NCBI RefSeq assembly: GCF_027596085.1
Contig: NC_072464.1
Span: forward strand, 11,462,748 to 11,526,747
Direction of reading: 5' to 3'
DNA: 64,000 bases
DNA from: Anoplopoma fimbria
Lineage: Eukaryota > Chordata > Actinopteri > Perciformes > Anoplopomatidae
In this document: positions 1 through 14,067 of the stretch, in pieces
Position numbering within the stretch: position 1 is the first letter of the stretch
Layout of the letters: each line of letters begins with the position of its first letter
Position numbers and translations under genes: made by a program
The notes under the pieces: model-generated
Databases searched by the model: none
What the model was told of the DNA's origin: nothing
The model's input: the letters and a program-made list of their open reading frames with translations, nothing else

Positions 1-3000
1 TGTCCCAATGTCCTTTTCTCTTCTTCCTCTTTGAAATTCCAGAGGTGGGTTGACACAGCACTGTGAAGGATAGGTTGTGACTTTCGGAGGTAGGAGTAGG
101 TTTGTAAGGGGGGTGGGGATTATGTTTAGGGGTGCTCCTCTCTCACTGAAACCCTATACTAGACCATATGAAAATCTTACTGCGGATCACCAGTAGAAAA
201 AGTCATACTGATGGACAAATGTCAAATGCACGTGACACCAATTCATCTTTTTTTCTGTGATATAGTGAGCTTTACATGCATTTTTTCTTGACAGTCTTTC
301 CCTTTTTTTTTAGATAATTAGCTGTATCGGCTAATTTTGGAACTCAGACATGCATAGGCCTGTTATTAGCAGCTGCAGCGCTCTTTGATGTCTTACTCAC
401 AGGTAGCACATGAAGTGTTGCTCTCCCACAGATGCTAATGCCAAGTTCAGCTATAAAAATGTTTAAAGAGATTTCACGTTTTTAAAGTCCGTTACAACGT
501 CTGGTCCTTATCCTCTATACCCTTAAAAATGAACAGGTGACATTTCTGTGTTAGTTTAAGTTTGTTGTTGAAATACATACATGTAAGACAGAGGGGATTT
601 CTGGAGTGAATTAATTTATACGCTGCATGTCTGCCCTTTGCCACATTTTCAAAAGAGGGTGAAACTGAAGATTTTGAAAACTGCACTGGAAAAAGTTTTC
701 ATATGAGCTGGAGGTCTGCAATTAAACACTTTTGTTGAGCGCAGCAATAGAAGTCTGTGATTATTTCTCCAGACATTTAGTTCTCATCTCAGGTAGCAGA
801 AATGTTTCAGCTCTTAATGTTGGTTTTATCTCATTTTGTTTACAGCGTGAGGTCAAAACAAATCCGGTCTGGACGCTCCCATTGGTGCTACCATTTATTG
901 CTCACTTTATGATGCATTACATTATGAACAGCAACGGTGTTCTGGCACCATACGGAGTACTTTCTACAATTATTAGCCCTTGTTTCATTTCATGCTTGTT
1001 GTCTTCACCACCTCTGGCAATCCAAGCTCCTAAATGCTGCAATAACATTTCTGTTAATAGTCTGCAACCTGTCTCTGTATGACTGACATCTTACGCAAGT
1101 GTGTCATGCTATACATTCTTTGGTGCTGTTATGTCGGCTGTGTGAGCTCCTCTGTGCTAGGCGTCTGGTGAACATTATGCTCACAACAACAGCACCATCT
1201 TCTGTCCAGGAGAAAGCCCTGACATGTAGACCTGGGAAGTTAGCAAGTACCTATCAAAAATATTCCTGGCTTTAGTATGTGAATATGTTTTCAGTGACTG
1301 AAAAAACATAGATTGTTTATGTGGCAGTATGAAGCACTCTGTGCTGTTGGTTAGATATAAATGAGTTTCACAAAAGCCTGGCCTGACACTTTGTTGTGTT
1401 CTTAGTGTTACTATCAAGAAATATTTCTTTAAAAAATTGCAAGTATGTGTAGTTTATCATTAAGTATTGTTTTATATATATAAAATCAGAGTCCACAGTT
1501 TGTTTCTCCTTATTTTTCATCAATTGGATTTTCTTCCAGGAGAGGGAGACACAGTTCAGCACTTGCCAAAGCACATAAAGAGCCAAGATGTAGACAAAGG
1601 CAATGTGTTGCATACACATATGTAGAGTTTCATCTTCATAAATCAAAAATCCCACTATTCTATCACATGGATTGCAGATTTGTTTAATTATACAGAAGTA
1701 GAGGACGTGTTTTTAGTGACTATTCATAGCATTTCATTGTTTTTAGATTAAATGTGTTTTGCATAGGTCTGAACAGAAGTCTTAACTGTGAGTGGAATTT
1801 TACCAGTGGTGGTGATTTATTGTGTGCTTTGTCTCCCTCCTGTCTATCATATATATTTGTGTTGACTGAAGTGAGCATCATCATATCCTGAGAACAGGGA
1901 CATTGAAGAGGGTTGGTTGTTGATGGGTTAGTGGTATATTTAGCTGTTTCCTGTGGCTTATAACATAGTTTTCAGATCATTAAAAGGTTATCTTAAAGGG
2001 TTTCCTTTTTTAGGGTATGTCTTAGATCTAGACTAGATCTAGTCCATGTATTGACTTGCAATATACTGTATGTTCTCTTGTTTCTTGTGGTCTCCTTATG
2101 TTTTAAAACTGGAAGTGGTGCAGCAATTTGTTGAGGCATTGCTAACTTTCAGGAAGTGTGCCACTTCCTGGCATTCACTCATGCCAATGCTCTCCACACA
2201 CTTAACTCGGCTCCAAGCCTGCAGACATGAGTCGATAGAGTTAGAATTTGATAATGCAGCTGTAACTGGGATTAGCTGACTGCAGTAAACCCAGTAGCCT
2301 TCCCCTTCTAGATGCTATTTTTGCTAAAAAGGAAATTATTGGCCCCTACTCAGGGCACACATATATATATCACTTACATTGACCCCTGGCACAATGAGCA
2401 AGGCTTTTACTATAAAAGGAGAGACTATGCTGTGGAAGTTATTTTGTAAGTGATACGTGTACACAACCACATCCTGCCCTGAGTGGGAGATGAAATGAGC
2501 AATGAATGCACTGCAGAAAATACTGACTGCTGTGAAAATGGGCCACTGCTCATCAAAGATATTCTGGTACCATTTTTTAGGTAAAGATTCAAACACTCGA
2601 TTTGACTGAAGTTTGTGTAATAGTTAAAGTTAAAAAGGCTTTGCGCAACAATCATTGGAGCGATTTTATTTCAATGCAGTTAACTATCAGAATAAAAATG
2701 GCAACTGTCTGCAAAGCTTTTTTCTCCAAAATGAGACATTTTCAGTTGGATCTCTCTAAAACCTGATCAATTGTGTATTACTCCATGAAGATCTCTGCAA
2801 CAGTGCAGGGAGGGATGTGTGACTACCTCCTTCAATCATAGATGTGACCTTGAGAAATCTTTTTGACGGGGTGTGGCACAACTCTGACTGGAGTGTTGTG
2901 CATGCCCATCTCTCTAGCGTTACATTTGAAAGATGGTGAAAAGAGAGGATGAAACAAATGATTACAAAGTTAAATTGACTTTGTGCGGGTGCTTCCGTAT

Positions 3001-6000
3001 ATAAAAGTGTCAAGGAAACACATTAAATCATGTGTTTGAGGCCCACATTGTAGGTAAGCAGTAAAAAAAACTGCCTTTAAAAATGTTCAGTGTCAAGTTT
3101 CATGTTTGTACTTCTAGTTTAACTTTTGCTTTGGCCTTTACGTGACCCAACAGAAACCTCTTGTAATTCCCCAAAAGTAGTAGCCTTATAAGTCCAGGTG
3201 CTCCTCCTAGAACATCTGCTCTCCATAGATTACACAATGACAGGCTGCTGCTAAGTGAGGTTGAACCCAGTGCAACCAGAGAGACAGACCTTTAGGGATT
3301 CAGGCTGTGTCTGCGAGATCACACAGACACTTTAGTCCCTCAACAGGACGGGTGTAACTGGTGTGGGTGTGCTAAACGCAGGCTCTGGCCCCAGCTGGAC
3401 ACCTCCCGCTCTCCTCTCATTAATAATGCAGCAGCTGTACCATGCTGTGAGGGTGGCTTGATGGGCAAGCACCAGACATCTCAAGAGACTTGATGTGTGG
3501 CTCACCATTATTTATTAATGGGCTCGCCTGGTCAGAGACAGTACAGTGGCCTATTTAATCTGTCACAGTCTCAAACAAAGCTCTCACTGTATGCTAAAAA
3601 CACTCTGCTGCAGAGCTGATGATATAGCCGTACAGATGTAACGTTGCATCAGTTGCTTTGCTGGAGTGGTACCACAGTACAGTATGAGAGGAAGAGAATA
3701 GCCTTTGTCTGCTGCGTTGATGCAGATTTTTCACTAATCCAAGTGAGGAATAAACACAATGTTTTTTTTAAAGATTAATTCTCCTCAGAGCACCCTGACC
3801 AGACTTCACACACCACTTAAACAACAGCATATGATATACTGTATACATCTACAGATGTTGTAGTAGGTTTTTTTGACTTCCATTTCTTCAAATCTGTGGT
3901 TAACTTATGAGGGGACTTCCCCATGTGCACTTCCTGTCAGATGACTATATCTAAATCCACGTCCCTTTTATTAACCTCCTCTGAGATGAAGCTTTAAAAT
4001 GTTACTGAACAAGTGACCCAAGTTTACAAGATCCTAATCTCTTCTTTCTTTTGTGTCAGTACTGCTCCGTCCTACTTAACCAGTTATGTTTGCTGTTTTT
4101 CTAGTTTTTTAGTCAAAGCCATGATTTGCTCAGTTAGTTCCAGGAACCTTGTCAGCCTGTGTATATTCTCTCAGCATAATACAAAACCCACTTTTCCATG
4201 CAGCTATCATCAAAGCTACAATTTAATGGAACATGTTACTGCGATAATGAAGCCTCTCGTCACAGTAATACAGAGTTTTACTGTAGCTACAATTTGCATT
4301 GTTCTTTGATGTCTGCAGAGCCTCAATCTGTCATTTAACCTTTTAAAATGGCAGGAGCCCCAAAGGTCAGAGTTTAAAAGTCTCCTTTATTCTTCTCAAC
4401 TGGGGAGGTTTGTGCTGGGTATAATTACACAACTATGTACCCGCAGCAGAGAACCTATCTCACCTTAGTGCAGCACTCACATAAACTGCATGCCTAACAG
4501 GATAAGGCATGCTGCAGTATCACTTTTAACTCAGACCATGTGTGTGCACAAGAGTTTTAATGTGCCTGCACTATTGCAGAGATTAAAGGCTCTTGATAGA
4601 ACATTTAAAAACGACTGTGTTGTTATTACAGACCTGTGTGGTGTATCAGCATGATGAGAACAACCAGGTTTCATTTCCTGTTTCTAGTAAGAATAAGCTT
4701 TAAATCTATTGCTGCAGGGACACAATATACAGGAATAAAAACAAGGCTGTACGGGCATGATATTTTAAACTGCAGTAATTAACTGTTTGGGGTTGTATAC
4801 AATATATTATCAAACTGCAAGTTCAGAGCGGACTGTATGTATGTTTTTGGTGTTTATATGCATACATACTGTGTGTAGGTACTGTATGACTTATTCCCTA
4901 ATAATTATGATGGTAAACATGCAGACCTGTGCAGACAGGTTTGATGCTTGTACGTTAAATCTAAGTCCCTCTGTAGCAGGTGGACATCAGGAAGCGGAAA
5001 CGGTCTGCCACAAAAGGAAGAGAGAAAATGTCACATAGCAGAAGTTGGAAGTTACAGTTTAGAACATTTTTGACCAAGCTTTGTCTTGAGTGCTTCCACT
5101 TCGAGCTGCACACACATCTCAAAGTGCTTATCCACATTAGGCCTTATTACAGGGAGATCAAACCATTCTCAGACCTAATCTGAAGTTTTGCAGACTGCTG
5201 CAAACATTGTTTGTGGGCTTTTAGGCCACTATCACAACTGTAAACATAGGCGCAAGCTTACACAAAGGATCAATTTGTAAATCCCTGAGTTGGGCCAATG
5301 TTCTGCACATCCAGTTGGAACATGCTGATCAGGGTTATTGGAGGACTGACCTAAGCACATTCCTCAGACAGTTTTCAACAAGCTGCCCTAGTCCTAGTCT
5401 GGATCTGCAAATATTTGGTCATTGCAACACACAAAAACTAAACACACGCAGAGTCCGCTTCAAGTTACAACAAATACAATGTATTAGCATCACTCTCAAT
5501 TCTCAAAAAATACAAACAGACTATTGCACCAAAGTTTCACTTCTCTCAAGTATAATGTGTGCAGCTTTTGGTAACATTGGCGACATAAATCATGCTGTTC
5601 TATGCTCCTCTTACAAAATGTTCCCCAGAAGCAGGGCAACATTTTGGCACACAAAATAACATCCTGATAACATAATCTCAAGCGGATTTAGGTCTTTATT
5701 ACCTATGCCATATGTTAACAGAATATAGGGGTATTCCCGTTGAGCACACATCAATGATGAACAGGTTCCTCCTCTCTTGCTGACTTGTTTACAAACAAGA
5801 ATTACAAATTAAGCAATGCCAGCAAACTTTTGAGTTTTATTTTAGGCTCTTTCAGTGTATGTAAGGTATAAGTCCACTAGCTCAGTTCATTTAAAAGTTT
5901 GCTTCTAGAGTATGACACTGAAGCTCTTTAACCACATCCTGTTACACACTTCTCGAGCTGGCTTCAGACAAGTTCACAAACAAGCTCCTGTAACATACAG

Positions 6001-7430
6001 CGGCAAAGTAGTTTAAGGTGAGATGTGAAGGAGATATAAGGACATGATAACACTTTCTTGTCAACACGGTGTACTAAGGAGTACAAATAATCCGTTTTTT
6101 TTGCCATTTTAAGTACTATTGCAGGACCAATATAAAATAAGAACTCAAGCTTTGAAAAATAACACATTATAAGTGCCTAAAAAGTTGTTATATATCTTCT
6201 CAGAGAAATCATAGTCATGTGCAGAGCCTGTAATAAGCAGTCAGGAAAGCCATACTGTAAGTTAGAGACACACCAGTGTGACTGCATAAATAGGAGGAGG
6301 AAACATTGACACATTGTGAGGATTTGTCAAGAGCATTATCCTGCACTGGCATGATGCATACAAGCCCAAAGAACCCAACTACAGCAATGATGTATCAATT
6401 CTGTGTCTTATTATTCATGGAAAATGTTCCATGATGTGGAAATCCTTGATGTGACTACTAAGATAATATCTGATAAACAGCAAAACAAAACTGGATTGAT
6501 ATGTCAATTTCTTTATTTCTTTATTTTTCCTCCTTGTCTTTCTTTTAGACGTTTCAGTCAAAACATTTGACGGTGACATAGTATAGACTACAAAAACTAA
6601 TGTGATAAACAAATGCTCGGTCAAAAAAGACACCTCAGAATAGATACCTGCACTAGACAAAAGCAGTATAATATTTAAAAAAGCCCTGGTTTGATCTCTT
6701 AAGTCATCATCACCATATTGCCCTAATAACTGTGTGTCTTTGTAGAGATCTTGTTAATTCATTTATAAGAAGCTGTTTGGCCCACATTGTCAATGAATGA
6801 AAATGTCTGCTTATACACCTCGTTATTCAAATACATCTTTCTTAAGACAGCTTGTCTGAGCTCTGCATTTCCGACCGCAGTTTGTGCCCATCGGCCTAAA
6901 TCACTCGTTTCCAGTGTTCACATTTTACATATTTACTGCCACACAATCTCTATCTCCTCCTTTTAAACACAAGCAAATCTATCTCACTCATTCCTCTCAC
7001 TTCCTGTGTCAGACCTGATCACTATTACGATGCTATCTTAAACCCTCACCTTGTTGGTATAGTACTAAAGACATAGAATGTAACACTGTGAATTCTTCCT
7101 GCTTGTAAACATATACTGTGAGTACATGAGGACGTTGGTGCTTAAAGGGGGCATTTAGTTTGCCAGGCTCACAGCTGGTGAGCTACTGGGCTGGCCAGGG
7201 TGACTCTTGCAGCTGAAAGATTGCATGCACATGTCACACTGCATCACACTACACTGCATCTCCTCCGTCAGTGCACCCGGGGATATGTCTGCTTAGCTAG
7301 TCAGTTTGCACAAAATGCAGTCTAGCAAGCTAAAGAGGTCTTTCTTCGGGGAATTATAGGTTGCCTTTGTGTAAATAATCCTCTAACCTTCCTCACTTCC
7401 TTGTTTGGTCGTTGAGCTCGAAGCCACGTC

Positions 7431-7463
<33 letters not shown>

Positions 7464-10400
7464 TTTCAAGAACTAGCTCTTGAAATGTTCTGAAATAAGA
7501 AATTTGTGTTGATAATTTAGACATGATGTTTTGCATTTTAATTCTACTTCATTTTCTTGTGCTTTAGTAAGGAGTATTTTCATTAGGTTTCACATAATTA
7601 CCCACAAGGCCTATTAACTGCTACCATTGCTATGTAGTTAAAAGGACTGATATGATAATTGGTGCATTCCAGGTGCATTTTCTATTAAGTTGGGGGTTGG
7701 TGGTTGGTGTTCATACAACAAAAGGTTACCAGCCCTCAGAGAATATGTAACAGGTCAGGCAACTCTTTGTCTCTCTTTGTATGTGCTTTGTTAAACAGGG
7801 TTCTAATAAGTGTAAGATTTTATTCCTAGAGATTCTTATCAAAATCTGCACACAAATAAATATTTGTGTTTCCCTGCAAAGTGATCTGGTTTGTTAGCCA
7901 GATGTATGAATAATCTCCCGTCTGCCACAGATCTCAAGCACGTTTCTTAGAGTTTCTTTGTCACACATAGCAACCATTGTGGTGTGTCACTGGATTGGCC
8001 AGCTCACACCCTCAGCTTTTGTGTCTACCTATCACACAATAGCAGCACTGCTTTTTCCCACCGTGGGTATGATAATGAAGACAAAGATGAATTGTCCTTT
8101 TCTTGGTTCACTCTGAATCAAGAACAGAAAGATGCTGAACCTCCCTTTGCAGATGAATGAACAGTTTTGTCCCAGCTTCAGTTCAGCTTTTGATTACATC
8201 TACGCTTAATAGTGAATATTGAGTTAACCTTTCTCATATAAATCAATCTGCATCTGTAGTATGACTGGCAGTATTGTGACAGTATTAGTTTACTATCGAT
8301 AATATTCCATAATGCTCCTCTTGGTAATGCATCTATGAAGATTTTTTATTTTTATTATTCTGTTCTTTTATTCTATGTCAGTGACAAAACAGATAACTAG
8401 ACACAGTCCTTTGGTAGGATTAGGATTTGTTCTAAATACACTCCTAAATAAACATTTTAATTATTCATACTGTGTCCTCTGTCACAGCAAAAATCAACAT
8501 AATCATAACAAAAAAATTAATGTAAGCTTTTACTTACAGAATCTCATAAATAATTTAGAAAGTCCTTTGGGCATTTAAACTGGTGGTTTAAACAACAGTT
8601 CACTTCTGTCTGGCTGTAATGAGCATGCTATAGCTGTGATTTATTTACACTAATGCATTAGGTGTGCCAGTAGAGCACACACATATTGGCTAACCTAAAC
8701 TTTGCTCAACATCTCATGTTAAATGATACCACACCTAGATAAAAAAACATGTCTGCTCTTGGATTCCGATTAAGTAGAAACCTATGTGTAAAGAGATAGA
8801 AGAGCAGAATGTTTTACCACAAGACTTTTAAGTATCATGGAGGAACCTTGATGATCGTGTGACAAAGACACATACAGTAAAACCACTGTTACTCTAGTCA
8901 TCAAATCGCCTGCTTATTTGAATTGATCTAGTGCTCTGAACAACACTGCTGTCTCTCTGATCACATGAAAATGTTTGGGAGGCTAAAATCTCATGTCTGC
9001 TACCATGGAAACAGCGCGCAAGGCATATAGACGGGCATTTAGGTTTTAGTCTGAACATGAGGAAGCAGCAGAGATCAGTTTGATCTTGCTGCTGCAGCAG
9101 CTGCGAGATCCTGTCACGTCTTCCTGCATTTAAACAAAACAACCTGTGGAAACAAGCTTTATTTTTGCCCCCCTGTAGCGTTTCCTATTAAAGAAAAAAA
9201 AAAAGATGAGGGGATTTGCTGCTATTATTAAGAGGGGTTTCATATTTTATGCATTTTGTGTATTACATTGGTTTTAAAAATGAGACACTGATTGGTAGTC
9301 AATTGTTTTGCATACAATGTAACACAGAATCTCATGTTACATTTACAGTAACAAAACTTGAAATGTGAGAAAAAATATCTTGATCATCCCTCCTTCTCAC
9401 ATTGGGACTCATTGCTACACTGTAAATCAACACCGACTGCACCATTAATCAGATCCAGTACAAACCACCAAATCTGAAACAAAACTAAAGACATTTCATA
9501 GGTCTTTCATAGAATGTGGTTTACCATCAAACCTCCATTCTGCTATGACAGATGATATGTAATGATAAAGTCTGGACAGAGTCTTTAGTGCTTGGACTCT
9601 AGCACCAGCCAGATAAATCCCCCCGTGGAGTCCAGATGTGGTGGCTGATGAGGCTGATAGAATGATGACTCGATGAAGATGATGAATCTGCAAAGACTTG
9701 TCTGAGATGGGGAGGCGGAGGGGTGCCAGCAGCAACATGAAAGTACTGAAGGTAGAGAGACAATCATCTTTAAAAAGAGACCGCAGCGAGCTGATAGACG
9801 TTGTAATTGTGTTGCTTCGCTATTGGATAGAAGAAACCAGCTGATCAGAACAGCTGATATCATGATTGACATCCCCAAACAATGACAGCAAGGACTTTAT
9901 GAGAAAAAAAAACTACAGCCGTAGGCATGAAAACCTCGAGCAAAAGTTCCTGACAGAATTTACGCTATAGCTTCATTTCTAAGCCACTTAGGCAGAGTAA
10001 CACTATTGTATGGTTGTTGGTATATAGTATATAGTATACTGTAAGCCTTATTTAACCCATGTATGTTAACCCAGTGTAGTTTCATTCTTAAAGCACATTC
10101 TAAGAGGCATCTGTGTTGTTCGTAGTGGGCTGCAGTCAGTCCACGCCAAGGCGTGTCCCTAGTGTGCCCGTCACAACACTGGCAGATCGCCTCTTGGTGC
10201 CTCCAGCCAAGTTCACCACAATCAGCCCTTAGTGTCGTTTGCATTTCTTTTCACGGACAGTTATCAGGTCTTGACTGGGGCAGACCCACGTGAGCGGCAG
10301 CAGCAAAAACAGGGTAACTCAGTACCATGGTACAGTAAATATTTTGATTTGTTGCAACATATCGCCTCTCAAAGTTTCCATGAGCATGATGCTGTATTCA

Positions 10401-11664
10401 TGTAGTTAGGTTGTCATGAAAAATCTGTCTGCGGCTAGATACAAACATCACTTATCAGTTTAACAAAGTCTGGAGAGAGTGTAACAGGAGAAGGCACTGT
10501 TTCGTAATGTGTAATATTGGCTACTGTTTACCCAGAATCACACATTGTTATAAGACACTGAGGAGCTGTTGTGTGGCAAGACTGCACATAAGGATGGTAG
10601 AGTACTTGGCAGGGTCTGGACTGGCATCAGATGTGAGCATACATTTGGCCTAAACTAACATGTCCCTTTTCCAACATTAAAAATGACCTTAGATTGAATG
10701 CAGCCTCATGGAGAAGAGGATAAATGTGAATTTATTCCAATCCCTCAGCAGAGCCTTTTGTTGTTACAGCACAGCTGTTATGGTCTTTAGACAATACAGT
10801 TACATAATCTCTCCCCCTACATGAAACACTGTCATCCCTTTGTCACAGAATGAGGTAGGACAGGTTATTTTTCTTCTGTAAAAAAACATTCATTTGCTTT
10901 TTTCTTTGTGACAGCCTCTAAACGTCAGCCTTCTCAGTGCTGTAGTTTCCACATGCAATGAGGTCACTAAGGCCAAGCCTTTGGTTTACTCAAAGCACTC
11001 AGTGTTACTCATACTGCAGTATATAATGATCAGTCCTGAGCGGGCAATTTTGTTATATTAAATGTCAATTCATATTTTCCCTTTACATCAGTAATTACTA
11101 GTTGTACATCCTTTACTCTAAATCATGTGCAAATTGCTGGTTATCTTCATCTATAGACAACTTGGGGAAGATGTCATGACAGTGCATTCAGGGTTAATGT
11201 TCTAAACCTATGGGAACATTTTGTTTCAGTACACGATAGAATAAAGCTTTTGGATATTAAATATAAACTCTGGGGCTTCATATTATCGGTGTCCTGATCA
11301 GTCTAAGAGCGGCTCCAGACTTTTCAAATATTTTACATTCAAATGTATAAAGTGTTTCCTAGGCCATGTTTAAATTGTTATTTCCCTTTAGTGCACAAGC
11401 AGCAGATTCCAGGTGTATGAGAGATTTGACATTTTAACGCCATTAAACGTAGGGAGCGTAGTGGAAAATGGAGCAGAGCGTCATTGCTTTTTAGGTGATG
11501 CGTTTCTTTGCTGGCACTAAAGACAGACCCAACACCTTTAAAGTCCTCCCATAGAAACTGGTTGAGATTAAAGCTAAATTCATGGCCAAACTGTTACTCT
11601 AAAGTGGTTCCTTTAGCCCAGGGTGGAGGGTATGAAACTACGTCAGTGTAAAACCACAAGGACA
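1..11664. other. Gene-free stretch (intergenic)
   Basis: I find no open reading frame here with recognisable protein similarity, good splice borders or sustained coding character. All frames are short (about 115 codons or less) and look random, and the DNA is AT-rich. It holds a 30-base poly-T run (7433-7462) and a small palindrome (2031-2044). It lies beyond the 3' end of tmsb4x. In human the next genes past TMSB4X are further away, so an empty spacer is plausible. Distal exons of an unseen gene cannot be excluded. Confidence 0.6.
7433..7462 (+). repeat. Poly-T homopolymer (30 T)
   Basis: An uninterrupted run of thymines is followed by gtttc. It may be a simple slippage tract or the A-tail of an inserted retroelement on the minus strand. 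No LINE or SINE body was recognised beside it. Confidence 0.9.
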
Positions 11665-11684
11665 CAAAAGCCAGTTCACATTTT

Positions 11685-11690
11685 TTTATT
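11685..11690 (-). terminator. tmsb4x: Candidate poly(A) signal of tmsb4x
   Basis: AATAAA on the minus strand (TTTATT on plus) lies about 350 nt downstream of the thymosin stop codon. This gives a 3' UTR length reasonable for beta-thymosin mRNAs. The choice rests on motif and distance only. Confidence 0.5.
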
Positions 11691-12036
11691 TTGCATATTT
11701 AACAAGCTTGTGCATTCCAGATTTTCTTACAAAACTGTTTGCCATGTGAGCATTCACAAGTGGCCAGAGGGGTTACATATCATAGGGAAGAGTAGGTCCC
11801 TCAGTTGATTCATGACACATCCTCTCCCAACAACACACTTAAGAGATGCATCCACAGCAGCAGATGACCAGGAACCCATGCTGAAGACAAGCCACACTTC
11901 CTTACTGTACAGAGTGACATTAGGCGAGTGAGTGGTGTACTGGCCCAACAGCCATGGTTTAAAGCACCTCAACTGGAATGCACATTTGAACAGAAAAGAG
12001 GTAAGGCTTGTGGAATGTACAATGCACAGCTCTTCA

Positions 12037-12326
<290 letters not shown>

Positions 12327-12471
12327 TCATTTGAGTTCAATCAGAACACACTTGGGCAGATAGTTAAGAGGTCAGAATTAACAAGAGCTTGAAGGGCCAT
12401 TTACATGATATGCATTTTGCAAAATTAACAACTAATGCTCAGAAAGACTGACGTTTTTGTTGAAAACGCCG

Positions 12472-12532
12472 TGTATGTATGTATGTATGTATGTATGTAT
12501 GTGTGTGTATGTATGTATGTATGTGTGTGTGT
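12472..12532. repeat. (TATG)n/(TG)n microsatellite
   Basis: Mixed tetranucleotide TATG and dinucleotide TG array of about 60 bp in the 5' UTR intron of tmsb4x. Confidence 0.95.
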
Positions 12533-13053
12533 TTATCAGCGCCTGCCTTGAGCAACGCTTTTGTCAGTTAGTGAACGTGTGCAGCTGAGGGGACACCGCC
12601 CTTCAATGCAATCTAGATGTGGAGACCGCATTCACTACAGAAATCCTCATCAGAACAATAAACCCGACTCAAAGAAAAAAAAAAAGAAAAAAGCAGAGCA
12701 CGTGTAATCCTACTGAATTTCACATTTTAACGTGTTGAGCCAAACACATTATCCAACTTACTGACGATGGGTGTGACATTTGTTTGGAGTCAGACTAAAC
12801 AGAGACTGTAACGCCTTTCTGCAGCATTTCTTTCAATAAGTCGGGACATTAGACATTTTCTGATCAATTCCAGCAGCTTTTTTGATAAATCGCACACAGC
12901 TGACTGTCTGATATTGAGCCAAAGACAATGAGAAACGACGAGGAGAAACGTTTACTCAGTAGTGACTGAATCAATCATCGGTTCAAAATTAAAGCCAGAC
13001 TCAAAAAACCAAAACTTGCACATGATGACATAAGCACGGGAAAACACGCTCAC

Positions 13054-13106
13054 CTGGGTTTGAGTCGGAGAGATGAGGTGATGCACGTCTGGTCTGCAGA
13101 GGAGCT
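13054..13106 (-). other. tmsb4x: Non-coding exon 1 of tmsb4x (5' UTR)
   Basis: The donor is CCCAG|GTGAGC on the minus strand (GT at 13053-13052), about 25-30 nt plus a short leader downstream of the TATA-like box at 13133-13141. Beta-thymosin genes usually have a short non-coding first exon followed by an exon beginning just before the ATG, as here. The upper border (transcription start) is an estimate. Confidence 0.6.
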
Positions 13107-13132
13107 GAGTGATGACTGCGGAGGCAATCACA

Positions 13133-13180
13133 CTATAAATACTGCGCAGTATGCAAATAGCCAGCTGACGTCACTTCCTC
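13133..13180 (-). promoter_or_regulatory. tmsb4x: tmsb4x core promoter: TATA-like box, octamer, CRE, ETS site
   Basis: Moving upstream from the inferred start: a TATA-like TATTTATAG (13133-13141), a perfect octamer ATGCAAAT (13151-13158, plus strand), a perfect palindromic CRE TGACGTCA (13166-13173), and an abutting ETS-type GAGGAAGT (minus strand, 13172-13179). The tight spacing just before the non-coding exon suggests a strong promoter. Factor binding is inferred from motifs alone. Confidence 0.6.
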
Positions 13181-13181
13181 C

Positions 13182-13903
13182 GCCTCTAAAGCATGATTTT
13201 TCTACAAAATTTGTTTTTAATTTAATATTACCAAAATGATCAAAAGCTCAGTATACCGTAGATATATTTTTAAAGTGAGCCACGTCTGTGATTGTGTGTG
13301 TGTGAGGGGAAACAACTGCGACCACGTGAATGAGTTTATAACGTTATGTGAGTGAAATCACTCCATCACATTTCAGTACAAAAGGTGTCTTTATCGATCA
13401 CAGAGGTCCGTTATTCGTGCCACAAAGCGAGTTAAAATGTAGTCTGCAGGGTGATATAAGAGTGAGGTAATAAATGGACTAGTTTGGGATTAATCTGCAC
13501 AAAGCGTCCTATCAAACGTGCATCCGAGGGCGACACCTGGCGGACAAACACAGGTATAACCAGGAAGTGTCGCAAGATGGGAAGTCTATTGGACCTGCAG
13601 TTTAGACATTGAGAATTTATATAATTGCGTTTGAGTTTTAGTTGTGCAAAGCTTGACAGGTGTGTTTTTTTTTTTTGACCTCCTCATAATTGAGTCTCGG
13701 CAAATTAGCAATAGGCCTATAAGTGAGAATAAAGCACAATGCAGCACATTTTATTTTTTTACAACAAATTGTGTGAAGATGGAGACAAGATAACATTTAA
13801 AAAGGGCACCGATTTTAAATGAATTGATTTATTTAATGTACTCTTTTGCACACAAATTACAAGACATCATACATCAATGTAAACAGAAAAAATAATAAAT
13901 GTG
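13182..13903. other. Spacer between tmsb4x promoter and tlr8 3' end
   Basis: No coding signal. AT-rich, with a short TG run near 13294. The space between the tlr8 poly(A) site and the tmsb4x promoter is only about 0.7 kb. Confidence 0.6.
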
Positions 13904-13909
13904 TTTATT
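13904..13909 (-). terminator. tlr8: Candidate poly(A) signal of tlr8
   Basis: AATAAA on the minus strand (TTTATT on plus), about 160 nt past the tlr8 stop. Another AATAAA lies near 13828, so alternative ends are possible. Confidence 0.45.
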
Positions 13910-14067
13910 TGTCTGCAATTAAGCCCCAGGTAGTGTTGCCCCAGAGTTGTAAAAGTTGTAAAGGACCACTTCAGAGTTGACTTAGAACAATCATTTTAAA
14001 CAGGGTCCAGGCTCTATAGTCAACATTTTAATTAAGACCTAAATCATTCCCAGACAACTGTCATTGT

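Noticed and set aside
732..1082. Plus-strand frame of 116 codons.
   Set aside because: No recognisable domain, no supporting splice sites or neighbours; composition like non-coding AT-rich DNA.
9960..10244. Minus-strand frame of 94 codons with a faint ankyrin-like stretch (GLTAAHYEQHRCLLECAL).
   Set aside because: A single short weak resemblance, no neighbouring repeats or supporting exons, and the rest of the frame looks random. At most an old pseudogene scrap.
13532..13550. Possible CTCF site in 'gggcgacacctggcggac'.
   Set aside because: It mismatches the core consensus at several fixed positions.
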